Part shown: one piece after another, positions 45,339 through 57,533 of the stretch
How positions within the stretch are numbered: the first letter of the stretch is position 1
How the letters are laid out: every line of letters begins with the position of its first letter
Origin: CAIQPS01 sp963783835
GTDB lineage: Bacteria; Actinomycetota; Thermoleophilia; RBG-16-64-13
Direction: 5' to 3'
DNA: 64,000 nucleotides
Assembly (NCBI GenBank): GCA_963783835.1
Contig: CAWAOX010000015.1
Coordinates: 310,001-374,000, forward strand
Translations under genes and position numbers: made by a program
Notes under the pieces: generated by a model
The model's input: the letters and a program-made list of their open reading frames with translations, nothing else
What the model was told of the DNA's origin: nothing
Database searches by the model: none

Positions 45339-46583
45339 ATGGTCAACGGGTACTTCATCGCTGCGCTCGTCGGGTTGCTCGTCGTCGAGACGATCAATTG
45401 GACCGCCCGGCTGCTCAACCTCAAGGCGCTCAGACCCGAGCTGCCACCGGAGTTTGCCGACGTGTACGACGCGGAGGCCTACCGCCGGTCGCAGGAGTAC
45501 ACCAGGGTCAATACTCGCTTCCACCTCGTCGAAAGCATGTTCGACCTGGCCGTGCTTCTTGTCTTCTGGTTCGTCGGCGGCTTCGGGTGGCTGGATGGAG
45601 TCGTGCGAAGTTGGGGTCTCAACCCGATCTGGACCGGGCTTCTCTTCTTCCTGATCCTGGCCGTCGCCCGGGGGATCCTGGGCCTGCCCTTCAACCTCTG
45701 GGCGGTCTTCGTCATCGAGGAGCGCTTCGGCTTCAACCGCACCACGGCCGGCACTTTCGTCCTCGACCTGTTGAAAGGGCTGGCGGTCGGGACGGTCATC
45801 GGCGTCCCTCTCATGGTCGGCTTCCTTGCTCTATTCGAGTACGGGGGACAGTTCGCCTGGATCTACGCCTGGGTGGCCGTGGTCGCCTTCTCGTTCCTCA
45901 TGCAGATCCTGGCGCCGGCGCTGATCATGCCCCTGTTCAACAAGTTCACCCCGATTGAAGACGGCGAGCTGAAAGACGCCATTCTGGGCTATGCCAAGCG
46001 GGTGGATTTCCCTCTGGAGGGCGTATTCTCGATCGACGCCTCCCGCCGCTCGAGCAAAGGGAACGCCTTTTTCACAGGATTCGGGAAGAGAAAAAGGATC
46101 GCGCTCTTCGATACCTTGATCGAGCGCCACAGCACCGAAGAACTCGTCGCCGTTCTTGCGCACGAGGTGGGCCACTACAAGAAGCGGCATATCCTCATCG
46201 GGACCGTCATCTCCGCCCTCGAGGCGGGACTGTTCCTGGGCCTCTTCTCGCTCCTCGTGGACCAGACCGCTCTATTCACGGCGTTCGGGGTCGACTCTCC
46301 GTCGGTGTACGCGGGGGTGATCTTCGTGGCTATCCTGCTGCAGCCTTTGGAGCTTGTCCTCTCTGTCGGGGGGGCCGCGCTCTCGCGGCGCCACGAGAGG
46401 CAGGCGGACCGCTTCGCAGTGGAGACGACAGGGCGGGGTGACCTTCTCGCGTCGGGGCTCAAGCGGCTGTCTAAGGACAATCTGAGCAATCTCACGCCCC
46501 ACCCGTTCTACGTATTCCTCAACTACTCTCATCCCCCGACGCTTGAGCGGGTGAGGGCGCTAGAGGCGGCCCCGGCCGCATGA
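45339..46583 (+). CDS. M48-family Ste24-like membrane metallopeptidase
   Basis: A 414-residue integral membrane zinc protease of the CAAX prenyl protease 1 type. Several hydrophobic segments surround the motif VLAHEVGHYKKRH (HExxH at residues 275-279), with the third-ligand region LSRRHERQADRFAV downstream. FGFNRTTAGTFVLD and GFGKRKRIALFDTLIE are typical Ste24 stretches. Bacterial members are thought to act in membrane protein quality control. ATG 45339 follows the arcC stop with no gap; the stop overlaps the next ATG. Confidence 0.9.
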   Translation: MVNGYFIAALVGLLVVETINWTARLLNLKALRPELPPEFADVYDAEAYRRSQEYTRVNTRFHLVESMFDLAVLLVFWFVGGFGWLDGVVRSWGLNPIWTGLLFFLILAVARGILGLPFNLWAVFVIEERFGFNRTTAGTFVLDLLKGLAVGTVIGVPLMVGFLALFEYGGQFAWIYAWVAVVAFSFLMQILAPALIMPLFNKFTPIEDGELKDAILGYAKRVDFPLEGVFSIDASRRSSKGNAFFTGFGKRKRIALFDTLIERHSTEELVAVLAHEVGHYKKRHILIGTVISALEAGLFLGLFSLLVDQTALFTAFGVDSPSVYAGVIFVAILLQPLELVLSVGGAALSRRHERQADRFAVETTGRGDLLASGLKRLSKDNLSNLTPHPFYVFLNYSHPPTLERVRALEAAPAA

Positions 46584-47584
46584 GGTACTCCTCCGGGCTG
46601 CTCCGGATAGGCCTGGCCGGGGTCATCTGGGGCACGATCCCTCTGTTCATCCGCGTGGTCGACGTCTCGCCGTTCGTCATCGTGTTCTGGCGGGTAGTGT
46701 TCGGCGCGGCGGCGGCGCTGGTCTATCTGCTTGTCAGCCGAAAGATGGCGGCGCTTCGTCGGTTGGACCGGCGGGCGGTCTTGGCGCTGGTGGCCGTCGG
46801 TGCGCTTCTGGCCGTCAACTGGATCCTGTTCCTGGGGGCGCTTTCGATGACCCGGGTGGCAGTCGCCGAACTCCTCGGTTACACGGGCCCCGTGTTCGTC
46901 GTGGCGCTGGCGCCGGTGATCGGGCGCGAGGCGTTCGATCGCAGGATCCTGCTGCCGTTGGCGCTCGCCCTGGGAGGGACGGGAATAATCCTCGGGCTTG
47001 GCGGCCTGTCGCTCGAAGGCGGGCGCAGCGTGCTCGGAGCGATCCTGGCCTTCTGCTCGGCGCTCACCTATGCCGGCCTGATGCTGACAGGCAAACGGCT
47101 CATCCGCAGCATCGAGGCTCCGGTGCTGGTCTTCGGGGAGTATGTGGTCGCGTCCCTCCTGCTCCTTCCCGCCGCCCTCCTCCTTGCCGGCCCCTCGAGC
47201 CCTACGGAATGGGGAGCGCTCGTGACCCTGGGGGTGGTGCACACGACCGTGGCCACCCTGATCTTCTTCTCCGGTTTGCGCCACGTGCGTGCCGATCACG
47301 CCGCCGTGTTCATGTACGCGGAGCCGGTGACTGCGGTCATTTTCGCTGCTGTCTTCCTGTCCGAACCCCTCGGCTGGGCCACTGCGGTCGGCGGAGCAGC
47401 CGTTGTGGCTGCGGGAATACTCGTCGCCCGCATGGCTCCGCGGGTCTCTCCACCCACCAGCATGGAGGCGCCTGCGGCGGTCGAAACGCCGGCGGGGCCC
47501 GAGGACGGGACGCCGGGGGCCGGTGGCGGGTTAGAATCAAAGGGAAGCGAGAATGCGACGGGCCCGAGACGAGGTCCAGAGTAG
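46580..47584 (+). CDS. EamA/DMT-family transporter
   Basis: A 334-residue drug/metabolite transporter with ten hydrophobic segments arranged as two EamA repeats: GVIWGTIPLFIRVVDVSPFVIVFWR opens the first, LAFCSALTYAGLMLTGKRLIR the second, and YAEPVTAVIFAAVFLSEPLGW is the conserved ninth-tenth helix motif. A Pro/Ala-rich soluble tail of about 45 residues follows. ATG overlaps the protease stop. Substrate unknown. Confidence 0.9.
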   Translation: MRYSSGLLRIGLAGVIWGTIPLFIRVVDVSPFVIVFWRVVFGAAAALVYLLVSRKMAALRRLDRRAVLALVAVGALLAVNWILFLGALSMTRVAVAELLGYTGPVFVVALAPVIGREAFDRRILLPLALALGGTGIILGLGGLSLEGGRSVLGAILAFCSALTYAGLMLTGKRLIRSIEAPVLVFGEYVVASLLLLPAALLLAGPSSPTEWGALVTLGVVHTTVATLIFFSGLRHVRADHAAVFMYAEPVTAVIFAAVFLSEPLGWATAVGGAAVVAAGILVARMAPRVSPPTSMEAPAAVETPAGPEDGTPGAGGGLESKGSENATGPRRGPE

Positions 47585-47593
47585 GAGGGGAGC

Positions 47594-48505
47594 ATGAGGA
47601 TCGCGCTGATCGGGCAGGCCGCGTTCGGCGAAAAGGTGCTGAGGGCCCTCGTCGACGCCGGCGAGGAGGTGGCGGTCGTATATATGCCCCCGGACTCTCC
47701 CGGCGGCAAGGGCAACTCGTTCCGCGAAGCCACCGAGGCGCGAGGCGTCCCCGTGCGGCAGCCGGCGCGCATGCGCGACCCTGAGGTGTTCGAAGACTAC
47801 AAGACCTTCGAGGCCGACCTCAACATCATGGCCTTTGTCACCGACATCGTGCCGCTGACGATGCTGAACCACGCGCCCCTGGGGACCATCCAGTATCACC
47901 CGTCGTTGCTGCCCCGGCACAGGGGGGCGAGCGCGATCAACTGGGCTGTCATCAACGGGGAGACGAAGACCGGGCTTTCGATCTTCTGGCCGGACGAAGG
48001 GCTCGACACCGGCCCTATCCTGCTTCAGAAAGAAGTGACCATCGAGCCTGACGACACCATCGGCACGGTCTACTTCAACAAGCTGTTCACCCTGGGGGTA
48101 GAGGCCCTGCTCGAGTCGGTCCAGTTGGTCAAGCAGGGCAAGGCTCCCAGGATCGTCCAGGATCTCACTCAGGGCGAGTACGAGCCCATCTGCAAGCGGA
48201 TGGTGATCGACTGGATGTATCCGGTCGGCGTGGTCCACAATGTCATCCGGGGCTGCAACCCGTCGCCGGGGGCCGTGACCACCTTCAACGGCCAGGAACT
48301 CAAGGTGCTCGACTGCGAGAGGCGGGCAGTGAGCGGCGCGCAGGCTCCGGGGACCATCCTGGAGATCGCCGACGATGGTTTCCTGGTGCTCGGTTGCGGG
48401 GGCAGCATCTTCGTCAACCGGGTGCAGCCGGCCGGGTCGGGCAAGGTGGCCGCCGCCGAGTTTGCGGCGAGCGCCGGGCTCAAAGTGGGGGACAGGCTGG
48501 GGTGA
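47594..48505 (+). CDS. Formyltransferase-fold protein, 10-formyl-THF hydrolase-like
   Basis: A 303-residue formyltransferase. IALIGQAAFGEKVLRALVDAG is the nucleotide-like N-terminus; TIQYHPSLLPRHRGASAINW carries the catalytic His motif HPSLLP(R)xRG, followed by GLSIFWPDEGLDTGPILLQKE. The pattern GLSIFWPDEGLDTGP is closer to the N-terminal hydrolase domain of 10-formyltetrahydrofolate dehydrogenase than to Fmt or PurN; here it stands alone. The C-terminal OB-like domain is present. It may hydrolyse 10-formyl-THF or formylate an unknown substrate. ATG 47594 with GGAGGGGAG. Confidence 0.82.
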   Translation: MRIALIGQAAFGEKVLRALVDAGEEVAVVYMPPDSPGGKGNSFREATEARGVPVRQPARMRDPEVFEDYKTFEADLNIMAFVTDIVPLTMLNHAPLGTIQYHPSLLPRHRGASAINWAVINGETKTGLSIFWPDEGLDTGPILLQKEVTIEPDDTIGTVYFNKLFTLGVEALLESVQLVKQGKAPRIVQDLTQGEYEPICKRMVIDWMYPVGVVHNVIRGCNPSPGAVTTFNGQELKVLDCERRAVSGAQAPGTILEIADDGFLVLGCGGSIFVNRVQPAGSGKVAAAEFAASAGLKVGDRLG

Positions 48506-48996
48506 GCAAAACGCCTGGGGTATCCGGACCTCCGTTGACACCGGCCGGCGTCGGGCTCCGGCATTTGGCCCTCACCTCAACGGCAGACGCCCTGGGCTTC
48601 TCGACTGACTCGGATTTCCTCCGGTTGTACGGCGTGCTGACGGACTGGCATGTGGGTGAAGACGTCGCCTCTGTCGTGGCCATGCGTGACGGGACGGCCA
48701 GTCTGTACACGACGTCGACCTTCGGCATCATCGGGGGCCAGGCCCACGAGATTGTGCGGCGAGCCGCCGTGGAGTGCGTGAGGACTGCGGATAACCACTT
48801 CGACTCGAGTGAATCGGTGAACGATTTTCCGCTGCCGGCCGGCAATCAGGTGCTCTACTACCTCCTGGGCTACGACGGGGTCAGACGGTGTGCGGGAGAT
48901 GCTGTCGCGGTCTGGGAGTTCTCCGACGCGACAACCCCTCTTTTTGCGGCAGCGCAGGAGGTATTGACCGCCTTGAGGCTGTCCACCTCCCTGTAA
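48502..48996 (+). CDS. Hypothetical protein
   Basis: A 164-residue soluble protein overlapping the previous stop (GTGA at 48502). It includes LTDWHVGEDVASVVAMRDGTASLYTT and an internal FGIIGGQAHEIVRRAAV helix, with ends LLGYDGVRR and AQEVLTALR. No motif is recognised. The hydrophobic core pattern, overlap and codon use support a real gene. Possible alternation of strands and helices suggests a small alpha/beta fold. Confidence 0.55.
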   Translation: MSKTPGVSGPPLTPAGVGLRHLALTSTADALGFSTDSDFLRLYGVLTDWHVGEDVASVVAMRDGTASLYTTSTFGIIGGQAHEIVRRAAVECVRTADNHFDSSESVNDFPLPAGNQVLYYLLGYDGVRRCAGDAVAVWEFSDATTPLFAAAQEVLTALRLSTSL

Positions 48997-49013
48997 CGGA
49001 GCGAACGATCAGG

Positions 49014-49607
49014 ATGGGAAACGAAGATGCGCTTCTTGTCGAGCCCGGGTCGCGCGCGGAGTGGCGAGCATGGCTGGCAGAGCATGAAGGGCGCGCCGGA
49101 GGCATTTGGCTGGTGCTCCAAAAGGGTGCCGGAGCCCCGCTTTCGTATCCCGAAGCAGTCGAGGAGGCTCTGGCGGCTGGCTGGATCGACAGCAAGGCGA
49201 ACAAACTCGACGCCATGCGGTACAGGGTCTGGCTTGCTCCTCGCAAACGGGGGAGCGGGTGGTCCCCGACGAACAAAGAGCGCGTCGCGCGCCTGACGGA
49301 AAGCGGGCTCATGACGTCGCGCGGCCTAGCTGTGGTCGAGGCGGCCAAATCGGACGGGTCTTGGACGGCTCTGGATGCTGTCATGGCCCTTGAGATCCCC
49401 ACTGATCTTAGAGAGGCACTCGACGCCGACCCGGCTGCTGCCGACCTCTTTGAGCGGTTCCCGGCATCGTCGAAGAGGATCATCCTCGAGTGGATCCGGC
49501 AGACCAAGAACCCCGAGACCCGAAAACAGCGGATCGCAGAGACGGTATCATCGGCCGCCAATAACATCCGGGCGCACCATTGGTCGCAGCCCAAGGGTCG
49601 TGGATAG
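49014..49607 (+). CDS. YdeI/OmpD-associated family protein
   Basis: A 197-residue protein matching the YdeI-like family: GIWLVLQKGAGAPLSYPEAVEEALAAGWIDSK, then RYRVWLAPRKRGSGWSPTNKERV and a C-terminal FPASSKRIILEWIRQTKNPETR. The last segment is the characteristic bacteriocin-protection/YdeI tail (a-SxKK-x-WI-x-x-KxxETR). Function in the family is poorly defined. ATG 49014; the stop overlaps the next gene by one base. Confidence 0.85.
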   Translation: MGNEDALLVEPGSRAEWRAWLAEHEGRAGGIWLVLQKGAGAPLSYPEAVEEALAAGWIDSKANKLDAMRYRVWLAPRKRGSGWSPTNKERVARLTESGLMTSRGLAVVEAAKSDGSWTALDAVMALEIPTDLREALDADPAAADLFERFPASSKRIILEWIRQTKNPETRKQRIAETVSSAANNIRAHHWSQPKGRG

Positions 49608-50173
49608 TGTGTTCTGAGATCGTGCTTCGTCTTCCGCGTGAGGACGAGGAGCAGGAGTTCCTCCGCGCGCACCGATCGACATCGGCCGGTTACTCGAGCT
49701 TCCTTCATCACTACGAGGAAGGCATGCGTTTCACCCGCTATCTGGAGATACTTGTCGAGCAAGGGCGCGGGATCGGTGTTGCTCCTGACTACGTCCCCTC
49801 CACGTTCCTATTCGCCTTTGTCGGCCGGCGGATCGTGGGGAGAGTATCTATCCGCCACCATCTGAATCCCGGTCTTGAGCGCAGGGGAGGCCACATCGGC
49901 TACGTCGTGGTGCCGGAGTTCCGGGGCAGAGGATACGCGACGGTGATGCTGCAGAAGGCCCTCCAGATCGCTCGTGACGACTTCGGGCTTTCGCGAGTGC
50001 TCGTGACGTGTGACGACGACAACATCGCCTCGATGCGGACGATCGAGAAGTGCGGCGGCGTGCTGGAGGATATCGTCGATGGGCCGGACCTCCAGAAACC
50101 TCAGCGCCGGTACTGGATCGGCGGCAGCCGAAGTGTGCCGCCGGATCGCGGTGAGCGAGGGCGCCCGTTGTGA
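49607..50173 (+). CDS. GNAT-family N-acetyltransferase
   Basis: A 188-residue GNAT acyltransferase. Motif A with the acetyl-CoA pyrophosphate loop reads GYVVVPEFRGRGYATVML (Q/RxxGxG/A as RGRGYA), and motif B has TCDDDNIASMRTIEKCGG, where the NxAS helix contacts CoA. Start GTG 49607 overlaps the previous stop; the end overlaps the following GTG. The substrate is not deducible. Confidence 0.88.
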   Translation: MCSEIVLRLPREDEEQEFLRAHRSTSAGYSSFLHHYEEGMRFTRYLEILVEQGRGIGVAPDYVPSTFLFAFVGRRIVGRVSIRHHLNPGLERRGGHIGYVVVPEFRGRGYATVMLQKALQIARDDFGLSRVLVTCDDDNIASMRTIEKCGGVLEDIVDGPDLQKPQRRYWIGGSRSVPPDRGERGRPL

Positions 50174-51142
50174 AGGCTCCCATTCATTGGCTGCTCGCCG
50201 GCGAACCCTTCATCGAATATCGGACCAGGATGGACCTGCTCGGTACTCCAGCGGAGGACCGGCTGGTGCGCTCGGCCCGGCGGGACATGCTCGCAGATCC
50301 CAGGGTGCAAGGGCTCATCGACGAGCTTGCTGCTTGGCCAGGGACGGTCATCGCCAGTCACAAGAGCTCGAGCCAGCCCTTCCACAAGCTGACCTTTCTT
50401 GCCGACCTTGGTCTCTGCGCGGATGACACCGGCGTAGAGCCGATCATCCAGGCGATACTCGGTCGCCAGTCGTCCGAGGGGCCCTTCCAACTCCCCATGA
50501 ACATCTCGCAGTCACACGGCGGCTCGGGGGCCGAAGTCTGGGCGTGGGCTCTTTGTGACGCCCCCCTCACCGTCTACTCACTCGCAGGATTCGGTCTACG
50601 CGAAGCGCCGGCGGTCAGAACCGCGGCGGAATACTTGATCGGACTCGTCCGGCAGAACGGCTGGCCTTGCGCCGTCTCGAAGGAACTGGGGTCGTTCCGC
50701 GGCCCCGGTCGCAAGGACGACCCTTGCCCGTTCGCCAATCTGGCCGTTCTCAAAGCCCTTGCCGAGTTCGAAGACCTCCGCGATGGGCCCGCCTGCCGTG
50801 CGGGCGCGGAAACGCTTCTTACCCTGTGGGTCGGAGAGTAGATCGAGACACCCATACATGTTCTACATGGGCACGGACTTTCGAAAACTCAAGGCGCCGT
50901 TCGTGTGGTACGACCTGCTGCACGTACTCGATGTCCTCTCGAAGTTCTCGTGGCTTTCGGAGGACGCGAGGCTCCGCGAGATGCTCGCCGTGCTTGCTGA
51001 CAAAGCCGATGAGGCCGGACGGTTCACCGCGGAGTCGGTGTGGACGCCTTGGAAGGACTGGGAGTTCGGGCAGAAGCGCGAGCCGTCGCGATGGTTGACA
51101 TTCCTGGCCTGGCGGATTCTCAACAAGATCGGGAGCGCGTGA
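50170..51142 (+). CDS. Prenyltransferase/squalene-cyclase-repeat-like protein (one-base frame break)
   Basis: An alpha/alpha-toroid-like protein with aromatic-rich repeats: HWLLAGEPFIEYRTRMDLLG, FHKLTFLADLGLCAD, AEVWAWALCDAPLTVYSLAGFGL and FRGPGRKDDPCPFANLAVLKAL. The first frame stops at TAG 50839-50841 after LLTLWVGE, but the +1 frame continues with FYMGTDFRKLKAPFVWYDLLH to TGA 51140-51142. The two parts fit one continuous protein of about 323 residues with a single indel near 50830-50838. Such proteins are often uncharacterised; no enzyme activity is claimed. GTG 50170 overlaps the acetyltransferase stop. Confidence 0.7.
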
Positions 51143-51187
51143 ATGCTGCGGACACGGCCGCATCTTCCCACTCCCCGACCGATGCGA

Positions 51188-51230
51188 TACGATTAGGCGA
51201 CCTTTAATCGAGGCCTGTGAGCCCGAAAGG
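51188..51230 (+). promoter_or_regulatory. carB promoter -10 and PyrR-binding leader hairpin
   Basis: A -10 box TACGAT (51188-51193) with a weak -35 (TTCCCA, 51165-51170) lies 7 bases before a hairpin with outer stem CCTTT (51201-51205) and AAAGG (51226-51230). The apical part is GGC, loop CTGTGA, GCC: the stem is inverted relative to pyrC (GCC/GGC) but still pairs, which supports the structure. AAAGG lies 15 bases before carB ATG 51246 and immediately before a three-codon frame ATG-AGT-GGT-TGA (51231-51242). Confidence 0.78.
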
Positions 51231-51245
51231 ATGAGTGGTTGACGC

Positions 51246-54622
<3,377 letters not shown>

Positions 54623-54626
<4 letters not shown>

Positions 54627-55534
54627 CGGCGGCCTCCGTACCGACCTGGGAGCCGGCGGGCGGCTTGACCGCCACTCGCTCGCTCGCCCGGGTGGCCGCC
54701 AACCGGGCTCTTGGCAGCCTGGTCTGGCTCACGCTGGAGGTCACCGGGTGGCCGGGGGCGCGCCCGGGTCAGTTCGCCCTTCTTCAAGCACAGGACTCCC
54801 GGTGCTTTCTGGGCCGCGCGCTCTCGGTCTCTTGGGAAGAAAAGGGGTCTGTCTCCTTTCTTATCGCTCCGGTAGGAGGGGGGACGCGGGAACTGTGTGC
54901 GCTTCGCCCAGGGGAGCCGGTGTGGGTTCTCGGTCCCCTCGGCAACGGCTTCGACCTGGAGGCGCTGACCGCCGGGGCGGCTCGGGTAGTGATAGTGGCC
55001 GGGGGAGTCGGCGCCGCGCCCTTCCCCCTGCTGTTGCGGCGCCTCGGGGCCGTCGATGCCGGCGGCCGGTCTGCCGTCCGGGCCGCCGGCAGGCCCTTGG
55101 AGGTGCTCATCCTGCTCGGCTTCCGCGACGACGCTCAGGCTGAAGGCCGGTGGCCCCTCCTCGATGCGGCGGCGGATGCCGAAAAAGGACGGTCGGTGGC
55201 GTGTAGCGCGAAGATCGTTACTGAGGACGGGAGTCTCGGTGGCGCCGAAAAGGTGACCGACGCCCTCCGGCGCGAGCTCCGGCCGGGTGATCGCCTGGCG
55301 GTCTGCGGTCCCTGGGCCATGAGCGAGGCCGTGGCGCGGATCAGTAGCGCGGTCCCCGACGTGGAGGCTTGGTTCAGTCTCGAGGCAGGGATGGCCTGCG
55401 GGGTTGGATCGTGCCACGGCTGCGTCGTCCCGCTGGCCGACGGCACGACGGCCCGCGTGTGCCGGGAAGGACCGGTCTTCCCCTCCCATGCCCTTTTCCG
55501 CTTGGGCGCCGGCCCGGCTGGAGGAGCGTCGTGA
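54623..55534 (+). CDS. pyrK: Dihydroorotate dehydrogenase electron-transfer subunit
   Basis: FAD/[2Fe-2S] protein that lets PyrD (type 1B) use NAD+. The 303-residue chain has a ferredoxin-reductase-like fold: PGQFALLQ, IVAGGVGAAPFPLLLRRL for nucleotide binding, and the C-terminal cluster motif CGVGSCHGC with a fourth Cys in RVCREGPVF. Start GTG 54623 overlaps the carB stop. An insert in the middle gives extra length compared with the usual 260-270. Confidence 0.92.
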
Positions 55535-56499
55535 GCATGAACGTCCTGCCCGACCTCTCGGTCCGCCTCGGCCCGCTCCGACTCGAATATCCCCTGATCA
55601 ACGCCTCCGGTACGATGGAGATACTCGATCTCGCGGAGGTCTTCGGCGTAGGGTTCCTCGACCATCCGGCCGTAGCCGCCTACGTCCCCAAAACGATCAC
55701 CGTGGACGCGCGCAGTGGCAACCGGCCGCCCCGCATACTCGAGACCCCGGCGGGGATGATCAACGCCATCGGATTGTCCGGAGAGGGGCTCGAAGCTTTC
55801 GTTCTTCACCGCCTTCCGCGCCTGCTCCAGCTCCCATGCCCGCTGATCCTGAGCGTCGGTGGGTTCTCCCTCGAAGAATACGTCACTCTCGCCACGGGCC
55901 TCCGAGATGCTCTGCTCGCGGCAATAGGCGATCGCTGGCCGGCAAAGGCCGGGCTTGAACTCAACATCTCTTGCCCCAACATTCACACCGGGTGCGTATC
56001 GATAGGCAGCGACCCGGGGGAGACCGAGCAGGTGGTCGGTGCCGTCAGAAGGGTGTGGCCCGGCCTCCTCGTGGCCAAGCTCACTCCGAACGTCACCGAC
56101 ATCGGCGCCATCGGACGGGCCGCCGAGGCGGGGGGCGCGGATGCCATCGCGGCGGTGAACACGTACAAGGGGCTTGTCATCGATCGCGCCACTCTCAGGC
56201 CCTACCTGGGGAACATCACCGGGGGGCTGTCGGGGCCGGCCATCAAGCCTCTGGCTCTTCGCGCCGTGTACGATTTGTTCGAAAGCGTGACCGTGCCTAT
56301 CGTCGGGATGGGCGGGGTGGCGACGGCGCAAGACGTCCTGGAGTTCATCTCTTGCGGGGCGCAGGTAGTGGCGGTCGGCTCGGCCGCGTTCCGTGAACCC
56401 GACCTCGGCGCGAGGCTTGCGGGCGAGATGGGAGCAGCGCTTCAGGCGCGCGGCCTGACGCTCGAGGCTCTTCGCGGCCAGGCACATTCCCCCTGCTGA
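55531..56499 (+). CDS. pyrD: Dihydroorotate dehydrogenase (class 1B catalytic subunit)
   Basis: Oxidises dihydroorotate to orotate using FMN, with electrons leaving through PyrK. The 322-residue barrel contains YPLINASGTM, a TITVDARSGNRPPRI segment, LELNISCPNIHTG with the catalytic Cys of class 1 enzymes, LVAKLTPNVTD with the FMN-contact Lys, GGLSGPAIKPLALR and IVGMGGVATAQDVLEF. GTG 55531 overlaps the pyrK stop; ATG 55537 is the alternative. No pyrF follows, although it sits between pyr genes and mihF in several actinobacteria. Confidence 0.96.
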   Translation: MSMNVLPDLSVRLGPLRLEYPLINASGTMEILDLAEVFGVGFLDHPAVAAYVPKTITVDARSGNRPPRILETPAGMINAIGLSGEGLEAFVLHRLPRLLQLPCPLILSVGGFSLEEYVTLATGLRDALLAAIGDRWPAKAGLELNISCPNIHTGCVSIGSDPGETEQVVGAVRRVWPGLLVAKLTPNVTDIGAIGRAAEAGGADAIAAVNTYKGLVIDRATLRPYLGNITGGLSGPAIKPLALRAVYDLFESVTVPIVGMGGVATAQDVLEFISCGAQVVAVGSAAFREPDLGARLAGEMGAALQARGLTLEALRGQAHSPC

Positions 56500-56552
56500 G
56501 GCGCGTCTTCACGAGCTCGCCGGCGCGCTGTCGGGCGATGCCAGAAAGCGTA

Positions 56553-56580
56553 TTGCGTCCGCAAACCTCGTGTGTATAAT
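56553..56580 (+). promoter_or_regulatory. mihF promoter
   Basis: A perfect -10 TATAAT (56575-56580) with TTGCGT (56553-56558) 16 bases upstream. The expected start site (about 7 bases after the -10) falls at or beside GTG 56588, so the mihF transcript may have no leader. Confidence 0.6.
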
Positions 56581-56587
56581 GGCGCCT

Positions 56588-56920
56588 GTGAACCAGCCCA
56601 CGAGCATAATGCCGCAAACTCCGGAGCGCAGTCAGCAGCAGCGCATGGACGCTCTTCGCAGAGCGAACGACATCCGCTCGGAGAGGGCGCGGCTCAAAGA
56701 AGCGCTGCGCAATGGCGATATCGCCATCGTCGATGTCCTGACCGATCCGCCCTCCTGCGTGGCCACGGCGAAGGTGCTCGATCTCGTGCTGGCCGTCCCG
56801 AAATACGGGCGCGTCAAGGCTAACAAGCTACTTGAGCGGTGCCGGGTCAGTTCATCCAAGACGGTCAACGGCCTGACGCCCCGCCAGCGCAAGGAACTGC
56901 TCGATATGCTGAGCAACTGA
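56588..56920 (+). CDS. mihF: Actinobacterial-type integration host factor
   Basis: Small nucleoid-associated DNA-binding protein of the S13-like H2TH fold, found in actinobacteria and unrelated to HU/IHF-alpha. The sequence RMDALRRANDIRSERARLKEALRNGDI, KVLDLVLAVPKYGRVKANKLLERC and NGLTPRQRKELLDML is family-typical. GTG 56588 (110 residues) coincides with the predicted transcription start, suggesting leaderless translation; ATG 56609 (103 residues) is the alternative but has no visible ribosome-binding site. It precedes gmk as in other actinobacteria. Confidence 0.88.
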   Translation: MNQPTSIMPQTPERSQQQRMDALRRANDIRSERARLKEALRNGDIAIVDVLTDPPSCVATAKVLDLVLAVPKYGRVKANKLLERCRVSSSKTVNGLTPRQRKELLDMLSN

Positions 56921-56945
56921 CCGGCTCTTCTTTCTAGGAGCGGTC

Positions 56946-57533
56946 ATCGCCAGACTCATCGTCATCTCCGGCCCTTCGGGCGCCGGCAAAGGCACCCTTA
57001 TCCGTAACGTGCTCCCGCTCTTCCCCGACTTGGTCGTGTCAGTCTCGGCTACCACTCGGCGCCGCCGGCCGAAGGAGGTAGAAGGCCGGGACTACTTCTT
57101 CCTCACCGATGACGAGTTCGGGAAGAGCATCGAGCGAGGGGAGTTCCTCGAGTGGGCCCGCTTCGCGGGACACTTCTACGGGACCCCCGAGAAGGCGGTC
57201 GCCGAGAACCTGGCGGCCGGGCGCGACGTGATCCTCGAGATCGAACTGGAGGGCGCCCGCGAGGTGCTGGAGAAGCGTCCGGAAGCGCTCATGATCTTCA
57301 TAACTCCCCCGACCTTCGAGGAGTTGAGGCGGCGGCTGGAGGCGCGAAAGACCGATGACCCGGCGTCGATCGAGCGCCGTCTGGCCAGAGGAAAGGAAGA
57401 GATGGCAGCCGTGCTGAGCGGGGCGTGGCAGGCGCCCAGGCAATTCGACTATGTTATAGTAAACGAAAGTATTGGGGAGGCGAGCGACCAACTCGCCCGA
57501 ATCATCCGGATGATCAAGGACGGGAATGGATAA
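56946..57533 (+). CDS. gmk: Guanylate kinase, apparent ATC start
   Basis: Phosphorylates GMP to GDP. The 195-residue chain has the P-loop LIVISGPSGAGKGTL, SATTRRRRPKEVEGRDYFFL for GMP binding, and ILEIELEGAREVL. Homologues start M-x-RLIVISGPSGAGKGT; here the codon at that Met is ATC (56946-56948), 5 bases after CTAGGAG (56934-56940), with no in-frame ATG, GTG or TTG nearby upstream. The first standard in-frame start (57009) would remove the P-loop. Either ATC initiates, as ATT does in infC, or the base is an error. It overlaps rpoZ by 8 bases. Confidence 0.93.
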   Translation: MARLIVISGPSGAGKGTLIRNVLPLFPDLVVSVSATTRRRRPKEVEGRDYFFLTDDEFGKSIERGEFLEWARFAGHFYGTPEKAVAENLAAGRDVILEIELEGAREVLEKRPEALMIFITPPTFEELRRRLEARKTDDPASIERRLARGKEEMAAVLSGAWQAPRQFDYVIVNESIGEASDQLARIIRMIKDGNG

